19,503 nucleotides of DNA from a bacterium (GCA_018814245.1 JAHIZN010000020.1:1-19503), one strand, 5' to 3'; shown: positions 7,860 through 15,182, counted from the stretch's first letter. The notes: generated by a model not told the origin, from the sequence alone. Numbers and translations are program-made.

Positions 7860-9168
7860 TTTCCATCACTCCTTTTTCATCTAAACTATTTTGCGTTTCG
7901 CCAACAAGCCGTTCTATTTCTGCATAAACCTTATGATAAGAAAATAAGGATTCCAGATACTTACTTTTACTTTCAAAAAATGACCGTTGAGCATCCAATA
8001 CTTCAAGATAACTGAATTTTCCAAAACGGTATCCTTCCTGAATAGAATTAAAAACTTTTTCCATGGCCGGGAGCATATTATTCCTTAAAAACGATATTTG
8101 GCTCAATAAAGTAGCGGCTTCTTCATAAGAAGAGTTTAATCCTTTATAAATAGAGACTTCTGCGGCATATTGTTCTTTATTAATTTGCTCCAGACATTGA
8201 CTCGCTTCCCTGATGTTTCCCTGGTTCCTGTCAAAAACTTTTAATGGCATAGAAAATTCGACGACATAGGCATTATCTTTTTTCTTATTCGTCTTCTCAT
8301 CCATAGTTTCTTTACCGTTAATATTTTTAACACCGCCTGCTATTGTTATATCAGGAAAAATTTGAGATTCTTCCCGTTTCAGGACTGCCCGACGATGATC
8401 TTCCTCGGTTTTAAGCCGGGCAATATCAGGATTTTTTGAAATTAATTCTGTTAGCTCTTTAAGACTCTTTAGGGGTTCAAGCATTTCTAAATTGCCTTCA
8501 ACAGTTTCAAAAGACTGCTCCCTGTTCCCTAATATCGCATTAAGTTCTTTTCCTTTCGATTTCAATTTCCTTTCAATATTTTTAAGTTCTATTTTTTGAT
8601 TCTCCAGACTCGCCTTAGCTTTTATCTCTTCTAATGGTGAAACTTTTCCGGCGGATACTCTTTCGTTAACTGTCTGATAAACTTTCTCAGCTAATTTTGT
8701 AAGTTCAATATTAAGGTTCAACAATTCTTTAAGCCCAAGTGTATCATAAAAAGATTGAGTTGCATCTTTTATAATATCCAACTTAAGCGACTTAATATTC
8801 CAGAGAATAAGGTCTTCTTCTATTACTGCCACTTTTTCTCTTTTGCCCCGTTTATTCCCTAACTGAATTTCCTGACTCAATAGTAAAGACCTTTCAGCAG
8901 ATTCAAAATTTTTAAATTCACCGTACCCATTAAAATTTTCAATCTTAAATGAAATTTCCGGATTTGGCAAAAGCCCTGCCTGCAAGGTTATTCCCTTTGC
9001 CTTAGTCAGTTCATAAGACAAAGCAATTAACTTCGGATTATTAGAAACAGCTAAAGAAATAGCCTGTTTAAGGGTTATTGTCTCTGCAATTTTTCCATCG
9101 TTGGCATCTACATCATGAATTAAGAAAATGAATATTAATAAAAATAATAAGATTTTATTATAGAACAC
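7852..9168 (-). CDS. Outer-membrane metal efflux channel, CzcC/TolC type
   Basis: The 438-residue protein begins with a signal peptide (hydrophobic core about residues 4-18, probable cleavage near the DVDAND segment). Two long, mostly helical OEP repeats follow, beginning at TLKQAISLAVSNNPKL (about 32-47) and around LKSLKELTELISKNPDIARLK. The motif GYRFGKFSYLEVLDAQRSF near the C-terminus is characteristic of this family. It forms the trimeric beta-barrel/alpha-tunnel exit duct for the pump. The start is GTG (9166-9168), supported by an AAGGAGG ribosome site (9176-9182) 7 nt upstream. The gene opens the czcCBA-like operon. A MITE begins 27 bp upstream of its start codon, so promoter input may be altered or supplied by the element or by the promoter near 10186-10214. 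Confidence 0.92.
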   Translation of the reverse strand: MFYNKILLFLLIFIFLIHDVDANDGKIAETITLKQAISLAVSNNPKLIALSYELTKAKGITLQAGLLPNPEISFKIENFNGYGEFKNFESAERSLLLSQEIQLGNKRGKREKVAVIEEDLILWNIKSLKLDIIKDATQSFYDTLGLKELLNLNIELTKLAEKVYQTVNERVSAGKVSPLEEIKAKASLENQKIELKNIERKLKSKGKELNAILGNREQSFETVEGNLEMLEPLKSLKELTELISKNPDIARLKTEEDHRRAVLKREESQIFPDITIAGGVKNINGKETMDEKTNKKKDNAYVVEFSMPLKVFDRNQGNIREASQCLEQINKEQYAAEVSIYKGLNSSYEEAATLLSQISFLRNNMLPAMEKVFNSIQEGYRFGKFSYLEVLDAQRSFFESKSKYLESLFSYHKVYAEIERLVGETQNSLDEKGVMEND

Positions 9169-9195
9169 TGTTACGCCTCCTTGGCATGGTTATAG

Positions 9196-9329
9196 TGATC
9201 TGTCGCATGTGAATTGAAAGTAGGGACAACCCTTGTGGTTGTCCATCGCTTGACTAATCAATTACGCTTCGGACAGGGATACCCTGTCCCTACACATACA
9301 GCACCCATCAATTGAGGGGTGACAGAGCA
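9196..9329. mobile_element. MITE copy 1 (134 bp, TSD ATAG)
   Basis: The element runs from TGATCTGTCGCATGTGAATTG to the inverse of TGCTCTGTCACCCCTCAATTG, giving imperfect terminal inverted repeats of about 21 bp. It is flanked by the direct repeat ATAG (9192-9195 and 9330-9333). The interior has two hairpins: GTAGGGACAACC-CTTGTGG-TTGTCC (9220-9244) and GGACAGGGATACCCTGTCC ending CTAC (9271-9291). No frame encodes a transposase, so it must be mobilised in trans. It has inserted between the czcC ribosome site and whatever lay upstream. Confidence 0.72.
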
Positions 9330-9390
9330 ATAGTGAATAAATACAGACATAGTTTTCATATAAAAAGATAAGGTTTGATTGAGAAATTAG

Positions 9391-9735
9391 CAGGTGGTGT
9401 CCTTAAATAGCTAAAGTCCAGGATGTATCGTATTTTATCGGGCAGTTAAGGCATTACGAATAAAGGACGATAATGATTGCTGGATGGCACGGACCCCTGC
9501 AATAGCTAATATAATTAACTAATGCTCTGTCACAGGTGAATTGAAAGAGTAGCCATTTTGTAGGAACAACCCTTGTGGTTATCCATCGTTTCACGCTTCG
9601 GACAGGGATAAACCCTGTCCCTACACATACAGCATCCATTAATTGAGGGGTGACAAAGCACTAATCATATTTGGAGCTTAAAAGAATGGCTTGCGTATCC
9701 AGTGTCGAGGAAGTTAGCTATTTAGGGACACCACC
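9391..9735. mobile_element. 345-bp element with 22-bp inverted ends and 8-bp TSD
   Basis: GGTGGTGTCCTTAAATAGC... at 9393-9414 is the inverted complement of 9714-9735 with one mismatch over 22 bp. The octamer GAAATTAG flanks the element at 9383-9390 and 9736-9743, with two extra bases (CA) at the left junction. Eight-base duplications are typical of several IS families (for example IS1595, ISL3, IS256). The interior holds no intact transposase; part of it is occupied by MITE copy 2. It therefore looks like a deleted IS or a non-autonomous derivative that later received the smaller MITE. Confidence 0.68.
9523..9660. mobile_element. MITE copy 2 (138 bp, TSD CTAA), nested
   Basis: This is a second copy of the element at 9196-9329. 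Its ends are TGCTCTGTCACAGGTGAATTG and the inverse of TGCTTTGTCACCCCTCAATTA, flanked by the 4-bp duplication CTAA (9519-9522 and 9661-9664). Both internal GTAG hairpins are kept (9560-9584 and 9600-9622), with small indels and compensating changes relative to copy 1. It lies wholly inside the 345-bp element. The two independent 4-bp duplications make true transposition, rather than segmental duplication, the likely origin. Confidence 0.72.
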
Positions 9736-9761
9736 GAAATTAGAAGTGAACTGAAAAGAAA

Positions 9762-10178
9762 TCAGATTAGCAGAATAACTGTCTTAAGCAGGTTAAGGGT
9801 CGTATTGGGGCATAATATCTTCAAATAAGATAATATTGAGCTACTTTTAGATATTGTATCCGAATTATTAATATTAATAAAATATTTGTTTAATATTCGT
9901 TCTTTTAATAAAATTTTATCCGAGTTGCTTGATCTGATATTGAATACGGTTATTAACAGTATATCTACGCAGGTTTTCTGTTTTATACTTTTACTGGCTA
10001 TATCGTTAACAAAATTATAATGGAAATTACTAAAAACTGATTCTATTGATAAATGGCTACATCCATCAGAGCATAAGATTAAATTATTATTAGCAATACC
10101 TATTATAAAAACAAGTATTAATATTATGCTTCCCTTTTTTAAGTTAAAACATTTTTTGAATCTCATATTATTCATCAT
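9762..10178 (-). CDS. Small secreted Cys-containing protein, unknown
   Basis: The frame can be read from 10274, but I prefer a start at 10178 (138 residues) or at the in-frame ATGs at 10175 or 10166, because a promoter overlaps the longer N-terminus. The product has a basic start (MRFKKCFNLKKG), a hydrophobic signal segment (about IILILVFIIGI), then CSDGCSHLSIES, a further KTCVDILL block and an AT-rich, Ser/Asn/Leu-rich C-terminus. I do not recognise a named family. The CxxxC-HLS...CxDI pattern recalls small secreted proteins seen beside metal efflux genes, but that is weak recall. It lies about 590 bp upstream of the czcCBA-like operon on the same strand, separated by mobile elements. A periplasmic metal-related role is a guess; it could also be a decayed gene. 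Confidence 0.5.
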   Translation of the reverse strand: MMNNMRFKKCFNLKKGSIILILVFIIGIANNNLILCSDGCSHLSIESVFSNFHYNFVNDIASKSIKQKTCVDILLITVFNIRSSNSDKILLKERILNKYFININNSDTISKSSSILSYLKILCPNTTLNLLKTVILLI

Positions 10179-10185
10179 ATAAAAA

Positions 10186-10214
10186 ATTATATCAAAAAAA
10201 ATATAAAATGTCAA
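10186..10214 (-). promoter_or_regulatory. Consensus promoter, possibly for a leaderless mRNA
   Basis: Minus-strand TTGACA (10209-10214), a 17-bp spacer and TATAAT (10186-10191) form a perfect sigma70-type promoter. The predicted transcript start, about 7 nt further on, falls at or next to the ATG at 10178. There is no Shine-Dalgarno sequence in the few bases available, so translation would be leaderless or start at 10175 or 10166. The region is very AT-rich, so a chance match is possible. Confidence 0.55.
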
Positions 10215-10274
10215 GTAAAATTTTACAAATAAAATTTTATAAGAGCTACCGCAATAAATAGGTGAGCGTTGCAT

Positions 10275-10688
10275 GAGCTATAAGCCTATTAATACATGGA
10301 GTTACGACAAAAATAGTTAAAAATCACCACATACTTGAACTGTTTGACCTACAACTTAGGGTGCAAAATGACAGTAATAACGAGAAGAGAAAGAGCCACA
10401 AAGGGTGTAAATATTTTAGGGAAATATTGCATGAAACAAGAGTAATTACAAATGAGAGGCAGCACCTCTGGCGGAAGAGACTGGCAAGGGTTGTATCGAT
10501 GAGAATTCACACTCATTACATGGCTCTTTCCCTGTAACTTACTCCTTACATGGCGAATACTCTCCTCTTGTGGGTGTCCGATTTCTGCATGCTTAAAAAA
10601 ACTTGAACATCGAGGTAAAATAACATAACCTAAAGGGGGCAGCACCCCTGTCAGTTGCAACTATCAATTCCCACCGATAACTGCGGAA
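10275..10688. repeat. Repeat mosaic between dedA and the secreted protein gene
   Basis: This 414-bp stretch contains no gene I can support. It contains a copy of the CCACAAAGGGTGTAAAT repeat (about 10390-10429, also at 2169-2208), an inverted copy of the 2127-2145 word (10596-10614), and a segment (10633-10684) whose reverse complement recurs at 19245-19296 at roughly 85% identity. The last of these includes GGGG-TGCTG-CCCC followed by CTTT on the minus strand, directly after the dedA stop. It might serve as a weak terminator. A 103-codon frame (10349-10660) follows the repeats and has no family features. Confidence 0.6.
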
Positions 10689-11300
10689 TTACCTTTTGAG
10701 ATGCTTTCTGATAAAGATATACAGTCCAGCAAGAATAAGAATTCCTATTGCCACATCAAACTTATGGAATATTGGCGAAATAGTAGAATGGTAGCTTTCG
10801 CCAAATTTCATCCCCAGATAGGTGAGTCCAAAATTCCAGGGAATAGAGCCAATGGTCGTATAGAAACAAAACTTAAAGAAGTTCATTTTGGCTATGCCTG
10901 CCGGCAAAGAGATAAATGTTCTGATAACCGGCATATTTCTGGTAATAAATATTGCCCATTCCCCATATTTATTAAACCATTTTTCGGATACATCTACATC
11001 ATGATGGGTTATCAGGATATACTTGCCATATTTTACAATAAATGGCCTGCCGCCAATTGCACCAACCCAATAAGCAATTATTGACCCAACCAGATTACCC
11101 ATTGTCCCGGCAAATACTACCCAGAACATTGAAAATCTTCCCTCAGTTATCAGACTGCCTGCAAAGGGCATTATTATCTCAGAGGGTAAGGGAATGCAGG
11201 CACTTTCTATTGCCATAGCTATCCCTACCCCTAAGTAGCCTGTTGCATCAACGATATTCTTTACAATAACAGCCAAAAATTCAAGTATCCCAGCAATCAT
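10689..11300 (-). CDS. DedA-family membrane protein
   Basis: The 203-residue integral membrane protein has the DedA/VTT (SNARE-associated) signature. An N-terminal amphipathic and TM segment contains ESACIPLPSEIIMPFAG (about residues 33-49). It is followed by a glycine-rich TM region (MGNLVGSIIAYWVGAIGG), a cytosolic loop, and the conserved FITRNMPVIRTFISLPAGIAKM block with the essential Arg. A final TM helix and basic tail (FIRKHLKR) complete it. DedA proteins are proton-linked lipid transporters, with undecaprenyl-phosphate or phospholipid flipping proposed, and they support envelope integrity. A GGAGG site lies 5 nt before the ATG. It follows the NACHT gene by 60 bp, so co-transcription is likely. 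The exact substrate cannot be inferred. Confidence 0.92.
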   Translation of the reverse strand: MIAGILEFLAVIVKNIVDATGYLGVGIAMAIESACIPLPSEIIMPFAGSLITEGRFSMFWVVFAGTMGNLVGSIIAYWVGAIGGRPFIVKYGKYILITHHDVDVSEKWFNKYGEWAIFITRNMPVIRTFISLPAGIAKMNFFKFCFYTTIGSIPWNFGLTYLGMKFGESYHSTISPIFHKFDVAIGILILAGLYIFIRKHLKR

Positions 11301-11321
11301 GTTATCCTCCTTTGTTCTGGT

Positions 11322-11353
11322 CTGACTAGTCCGACTAGTCTGACTGGTCTGAC
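11322..11353. repeat. 9-bp iterated word (CTGACTAGT)
   Basis: CTGACTAGT, CCGACTAGT, CTGACTGGT and a partial CTGAC follow one another without gaps between the NACHT gene stop and the dedA ribosome site. The unit contains the palindrome ACTAGT. It is similar in style to other short reiterated words in this window. It could be replication slippage or a binding site array. Confidence 0.6.
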
Positions 11354-11360
11354 ATCCTCA

Positions 11361-14306
11361 TCACACCCCCTTCTGTTCCTTAAACAATATCAAGTCCCCT
11401 ACCTCTACCTTGCCTGTATGTGCCCTGCCTGCAGGTAGTTCAAGCACATATTTGGCTAATCGTTGAGAGGTATATGCCTTCCATGTAGCAGGTTTGGACA
11501 GACTAAAGGGGACAACATTTTCAGCAATATCTACAACCTTAAAGCTCGAATCAAGCCAGATTATATCAAGTGGTGTTGAAACAAAAAGCATATGAACCGA
11601 GACCCTTGTCCCTGTTGGATGTGGATATTCCATCAGAAGAGGATCAGGTGATTTTTCAAACATCAGCCCTTTTGCCCTCTTTAAGAAACTGCGGGCAATT
11701 TTTATCCTGGCAGATATCTGAATATTCTTAGTTACATTATGTCCCACAGCTATCTCCAGATATTCTACAGCCATTACCGATTCCTTGATCATTGAGGCAT
11801 AGCTCTCACCACGCCATAAAAGCTCATAGATTCCAACCTTTGTCTCATCTATTAACAACCTTTTTGACCCAAAATAACGAAACTTAATAGTTGTCTGGCT
11901 GCTTTTTATTATTTTATGAGTATTTTCTCCGGCAAGGATTTGTCCGGCAATAGCTATTCGTCCAATCCTGACAGCCAGATTTACCTCAATGCTTGTAAGT
12001 GATACCTGAGGTTGAGGATTGCCTGAAGCCATTCCAATCCGCATATAAAGCTTTCGGCTTGGTTGCCTGAGATTATACTCATCTATGGCTTCCTGCACCT
12101 TGACTGATGCATTAATCGCACTCTCAGGCTCTTCAAATAGTGAAACATATGTTCCGCCGGTAAACTTAAGTACCTTTCCCTGACAATCGTTTACCGCGAT
12201 CTTTACAATATTATTATAAACCTGTAACCCGGTTAATCCCCTTGTTTCACCAATCTGTCTGATTAATTCCATGGATCTTAGCAGACTCATAAAGACTATC
12301 GTTGTCTTGCCTACAGGAAGCGGTGCAGGCATAATCTCCTGGGGAGAAAGCCCCTCTGGCAGAGGTGGCTTAGGTTTCAAATCATGGATCTCAGATTTTG
12401 GCACAATTTCAATCTCTTTCTTTTTTATCGGTATGACCCTTGGAAGAATATCTTCTTGTACCTGAGGAAAGGAAATTATAACATTTTCTCTTTCTCTTCG
12501 TTCTATTTCAATAATAGCTTCAAAGGCAGCATTGTATACAGATGGAGACTCATCTGCAAGCAATCTCTCAAGATACGGAATAACCTCACGATCGCATATC
12601 TTACCCAATGCCCTGGCAGATTTTTCCCGGCGTATCCAATCCTCATCCCTAAGCCTTTGGATGAATATATCAACAGCTTTATCCTTGCCTGCCTCGTCCA
12701 GATAATCCTTTGCCATCTTATCTGACAAAGATGCCTGCTTACGAACCGCACGCCCGGCTATTCTGGCAAGCCCATAAAGTGCCTCCCGTTGATTATGCCA
12801 ATATCGGTCGTTTAATCTTTCCCTTAATAATCCTACCACATTATCTTCAATTGCCTCATCCACATCCCCGCTTGCCACACATTCAGCAGCTAAGAATATT
12901 GGGTCACGATACTTATACGGCATATTCAGTATTGTTTTGACTAAATTAGAGGTATTTGCCATATCCATCAATCCTGACAGATACACAAGCACATCTTCCC
13001 ATCGGGGATGGTTGTAAATAATAGACAAATCAATACCTTGCAGAAATAGTTGCTTTAGCATCTCTGCAGCAAAATACTCCCTGAATGACTGGTAGAAGAA
13101 TTTTACCTCATTCTTTTGAATCCTGACAATACCAAGTTGGGTACAAAGATGAAGCATTTCTTCCGGTGGATTGCCCTTATATCCACTGCGATTGGCAATA
13201 TTCTTAAACAGGGTAATAACCTCTTGCTTGTCTAAAACAGTAGCATTATACATTTGAAGTGTAAAACCTATCATGGACAAGCCTTGTGCAATTATCTCTT
13301 TATCTGCTTCAACGAGTTTTCCCATTTTTTCAAAAAGGTCATAAAGGCATTTAATATATGCAGAATAAACATCTGTCTTGTTTTTGGGTATTTTTTTATA
13401 ACGAATAAAGGTGGCCATCATTAACAGCAGAAGGAGAGGGCTTTCAGCAATGTCTTTCAGGCTTGGATCTTCCATGATAGCATTGAAGACCACATCCCTT
13501 TTTTCTGTATCCTTGATATAATGACCAAGATATTCTCTTATATCATCCTCTGTTAATTCTAATAATTCTATAACCTTATAATTTGCCGGAAAACTGGTAT
13601 AGCAAACCCCTTTACGGCAGCTCAGGATATAATGATTTTTGGGAAATTGACTAATAAATTTCTGGATGGATTCTACAGGGTTAAACCCCTCATAAGGGCA
13701 GAGAAGATCAAGCCCATCAATCAGGACTAAAAACAAGTTTTGTTCAAACAATGCTAATAATTGGTCGTGGGTAATGGGAAGTTTTCTATTATTTAATTCA
13801 TCAAGGATGTAGTCTGAAAAATTTCCGCAGCGAAAGCCGCCCATATCCAAAAAAACAGGGATTGATGTCGTAGGAACAGGTATTGCATCTGCCCCTATGG
13901 GCGTAGGAAAGACATCCTGTCCGCTTTTTGCAATGTCCTCGAGACATTTTGCGGCATACGAACCTGTTAAGTATCTTAAGGATGTGGTTTTGCCTGAGCC
14001 GGATTCACCTATTAAAATAAGTGGATCCTTTATCCCTGAGGAGAGGGACGATAGATTAGGTTCTTCTTGTAACCCTTCTATCAATTCCTGTATGGTCTGC
14101 CTCTTCTTTGTCCATGCAAGCCCTTCAGGCAAAAAAGTACCATCTTCAATCAGTCCCTTTGTCTCTTCTAATATCATCTGCCGCAGACAGGGAATAACAG
14201 GCAAATCTTCAGCACTTTCCGTGATATGAAGAGGCACATAAAGAGCACTCCATTTGCCTATTTCGCTATCAGATAATAAATTATTTAGATATGACCTGAA
14301 ATCCAA
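11361..14306 (-). CDS. NACHT-HEAT-cyclase-like-DUF192 fusion protein
   Basis: This 981-residue protein is a large multidomain signalling protein. Residues about 95-330 form a NACHT STAND NTPase with Walker A GESGSGKTT (100-108), Walker B FLVLIDGLD (192-200), an SCR sensor (229-231) and SPLLLLLM (289-296). FYQSFREYFAAE (404-415) is the hallmark C-terminal NACHT motif. Residues about 485-600 are HEAT-like helical repeats (RLRDEDWIRREKSARALG). A proline-rich linker (about 612-665) follows. Residues 666-833 resemble a class III adenylate/guanylate cyclase. Asn776 and Arg780 of the NLAxR motif are present, but the two metal-binding Asp positions are Ser674 and Gly718, so catalysis is unlikely. Residues about 860-976 match DUF192 (GLMFEK, HMLFVSTPLDIIWLD, YVLELPAG, VGD). 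The start is TTG (14304-14306), chosen because AAGGAGG (14312-14318) is 5 nt upstream. Location is probably cytoplasmic. A sensing or anti-phage role is inference from the NACHT class. Confidence 0.85.
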   Translation of the reverse strand: MDFRSYLNNLLSDSEIGKWSALYVPLHITESAEDLPVIPCLRQMILEETKGLIEDGTFLPEGLAWTKKRQTIQELIEGLQEEPNLSSLSSGIKDPLILIGESGSGKTTSLRYLTGSYAAKCLEDIAKSGQDVFPTPIGADAIPVPTTSIPVFLDMGGFRCGNFSDYILDELNNRKLPITHDQLLALFEQNLFLVLIDGLDLLCPYEGFNPVESIQKFISQFPKNHYILSCRKGVCYTSFPANYKVIELLELTEDDIREYLGHYIKDTEKRDVVFNAIMEDPSLKDIAESPLLLLLMMATFIRYKKIPKNKTDVYSAYIKCLYDLFEKMGKLVEADKEIIAQGLSMIGFTLQMYNATVLDKQEVITLFKNIANRSGYKGNPPEEMLHLCTQLGIVRIQKNEVKFFYQSFREYFAAEMLKQLFLQGIDLSIIYNHPRWEDVLVYLSGLMDMANTSNLVKTILNMPYKYRDPIFLAAECVASGDVDEAIEDNVVGLLRERLNDRYWHNQREALYGLARIAGRAVRKQASLSDKMAKDYLDEAGKDKAVDIFIQRLRDEDWIRREKSARALGKICDREVIPYLERLLADESPSVYNAAFEAIIEIERRERENVIISFPQVQEDILPRVIPIKKKEIEIVPKSEIHDLKPKPPLPEGLSPQEIMPAPLPVGKTTIVFMSLLRSMELIRQIGETRGLTGLQVYNNIVKIAVNDCQGKVLKFTGGTYVSLFEEPESAINASVKVQEAIDEYNLRQPSRKLYMRIGMASGNPQPQVSLTSIEVNLAVRIGRIAIAGQILAGENTHKIIKSSQTTIKFRYFGSKRLLIDETKVGIYELLWRGESYASMIKESVMAVEYLEIAVGHNVTKNIQISARIKIARSFLKRAKGLMFEKSPDPLLMEYPHPTGTRVSVHMLFVSTPLDIIWLDSSFKVVDIAENVVPFSLSKPATWKAYTSQRLAKYVLELPAGRAHTGKVEVGDLILFKEQKGV

Positions 14307-14333
14307 TTCAGCCTCCTTGTGAAAATGCTATTT

Positions 14334-14411
14334 CTCGCAAAGACGCAAAGGTCTCGCAAAGGTCGCAAAGATTATTTCTTCTTTGCATGCCTTTGCGTGC
14401 TTTGCGTGAAA
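14334..14411. repeat. CGCAAAG word palindrome
   Basis: Left arm words CGCAAAGACGCAAAGG, CGCAAAGG and CGCAAAG (14336-14370) face CTTTGCATGCCTTTGCG and CTTTGCGTGAAA (14381-14411) around a 10-nt AT-rich centre. The whole can fold into a long imperfect hairpin. It fills the space between the PIN gene stop and the NACHT gene ribosome site. A short fragment (GCGCAAAGACGC) recurs at about 15221-15232, next to the DUF374 stop. Its effect on read-through between the two genes is unknown. Confidence 0.65.
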
Positions 14412-14421
14412 TCTCCTAACT

Positions 14422-14931
14422 TTAGCCTATTGACCAAATGTAGCCTCGGATATGATTAAAATTTATTACATCAATATTTAAGGAAGATAGTAAACCAGAC
14501 AACTTAAAATCATCTGTTATCACCATATACTTTTCTTGGCATAATTCTACTATCACCGTATCTGTTAAACCATATTTCTCAAAATGCTTATTTTCTGCTG
14601 CCTTTTTGCTTATAACAACTTTTTCATCTAACATTGTAACCATATGCTTAAATTTCTTAAAATATTCTTCCCTTGTTTGTCCGATTAACGCTGTAGATAG
14701 ATTGCTAACCTCAGTAAGGATATTGGGTGTTGTTATCAGCCGATCAAAATATTTAATAAATTGGCACAAAACATAAAAATCCTCGAGTGTGTAGATCTTT
14801 GTTCTCTTATATTGTAAAATAAGCTGCGGATTAAAGGAACCTAAAAAATATACAAGCAATAGATTGGCATCAACTACAATTCCACGATTCTTATGTTTCT
14901 GAAGTAATGACTCAAGGTAACTATTATTCAT
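14422..14931 (-). CDS. PIN-domain protein, putative toxin
   Basis: The 169-residue protein shows the four acidic positions of PIN ribonucleases: Asp21 in GIVVDANLLLVYF, Glu74 in PNILTEVSN, Asp124 in LTDTVIVEL and Asp140/Asp141 in VITDDFKL. The overall order matches PIN (metal-dependent RNase) folds such as VapC, though it is longer than the usual 125-145 residues. The ATG overlaps the stop of the preceding small gene by one base (TGATG), which suggests a two-gene unit like a toxin-antitoxin module. The partner has no evident DNA-binding domain, so an unusual antitoxin or another partnership is possible. RNase activity is inferred from motif conservation only. Confidence 0.82.
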   Translation of the reverse strand: MNNSYLESLLQKHKNRGIVVDANLLLVYFLGSFNPQLILQYKRTKIYTLEDFYVLCQFIKYFDRLITTPNILTEVSNLSTALIGQTREEYFKKFKHMVTMLDEKVVISKKAAENKHFEKYGLTDTVIVELCQEKYMVITDDFKLSGLLSSLNIDVINFNHIRGYIWSIG

Positions 14932-15182
14932 CAGACAGTCCTTATCTTCATCGATATCACTTCCCCATTATCTCTTTTAACCTTGAATACCTTGAATACC
15001 TTGATAGTATTTCCAAATAGACTTTGTACATCTGAGGCTATATTATAGCAACTTAATGTGATGAACCAGAATTTCTCATCATCTGTTAATTCTACCTCCT
15101 CAAGTGTAATATCCTTGGCACTGGAGATCAAGCATTGTAGATATTGACTTGCCCTTTGAGCGGCTTCTTTTACATCAATCAT
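14931..15182 (-). CDS. Small acidic-helix protein, partner of PIN protein
   Basis: I start this gene at 15182 (83 residues), not at the in-frame ATG at 15200, because GGAGG (15190-15194) sits 7 nt before it. The protein opens with a helix (MIDVKEAAQRASQYLQCL), then an EEVELTDDEKFWFITLS strand region. It ends with a YK/FK-type strand and turn (VKRDNGEVISMKIRTV). This looks like a small alpha/beta single-domain family of unknown function that I have seen described only as hypothetical. The KVFKVFKV segment arises from a 9-bp tandem triplication (14981-15007). It is coupled to the PIN gene by a 1-nt overlap and starts 48 bp after the DUF374 gene. It could be an antitoxin; there is no direct proof. 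Confidence 0.72.
   Translation of the reverse strand: MIDVKEAAQRASQYLQCLISSAKDITLEEVELTDDEKFWFITLSCYNIASDVQSLFGNTIKVFKVFKVKRDNGEVISMKIRTV

Noticed and set aside
9454..9639. A 61-codon minus-strand frame inside the nested mobile elements
   Set aside because: It spans the junction between the MITE and the larger element, so it cannot be an original gene. No transposase motif is visible.
10349..10660. A 103-codon minus-strand frame between dedA and the secreted protein gene
   Set aside because: It translates a mosaic of dispersed repeats also present at 2127-2208 and 19245-19296, and shows no family features.
11361..13400. An active cyclic-nucleotide cyclase as part of a CBASS-like or Pycsar-like system
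   Set aside because: Both metal-binding Asp positions of the cyclase-like domain are replaced, and no separate effector gene of those systems is adjacent.
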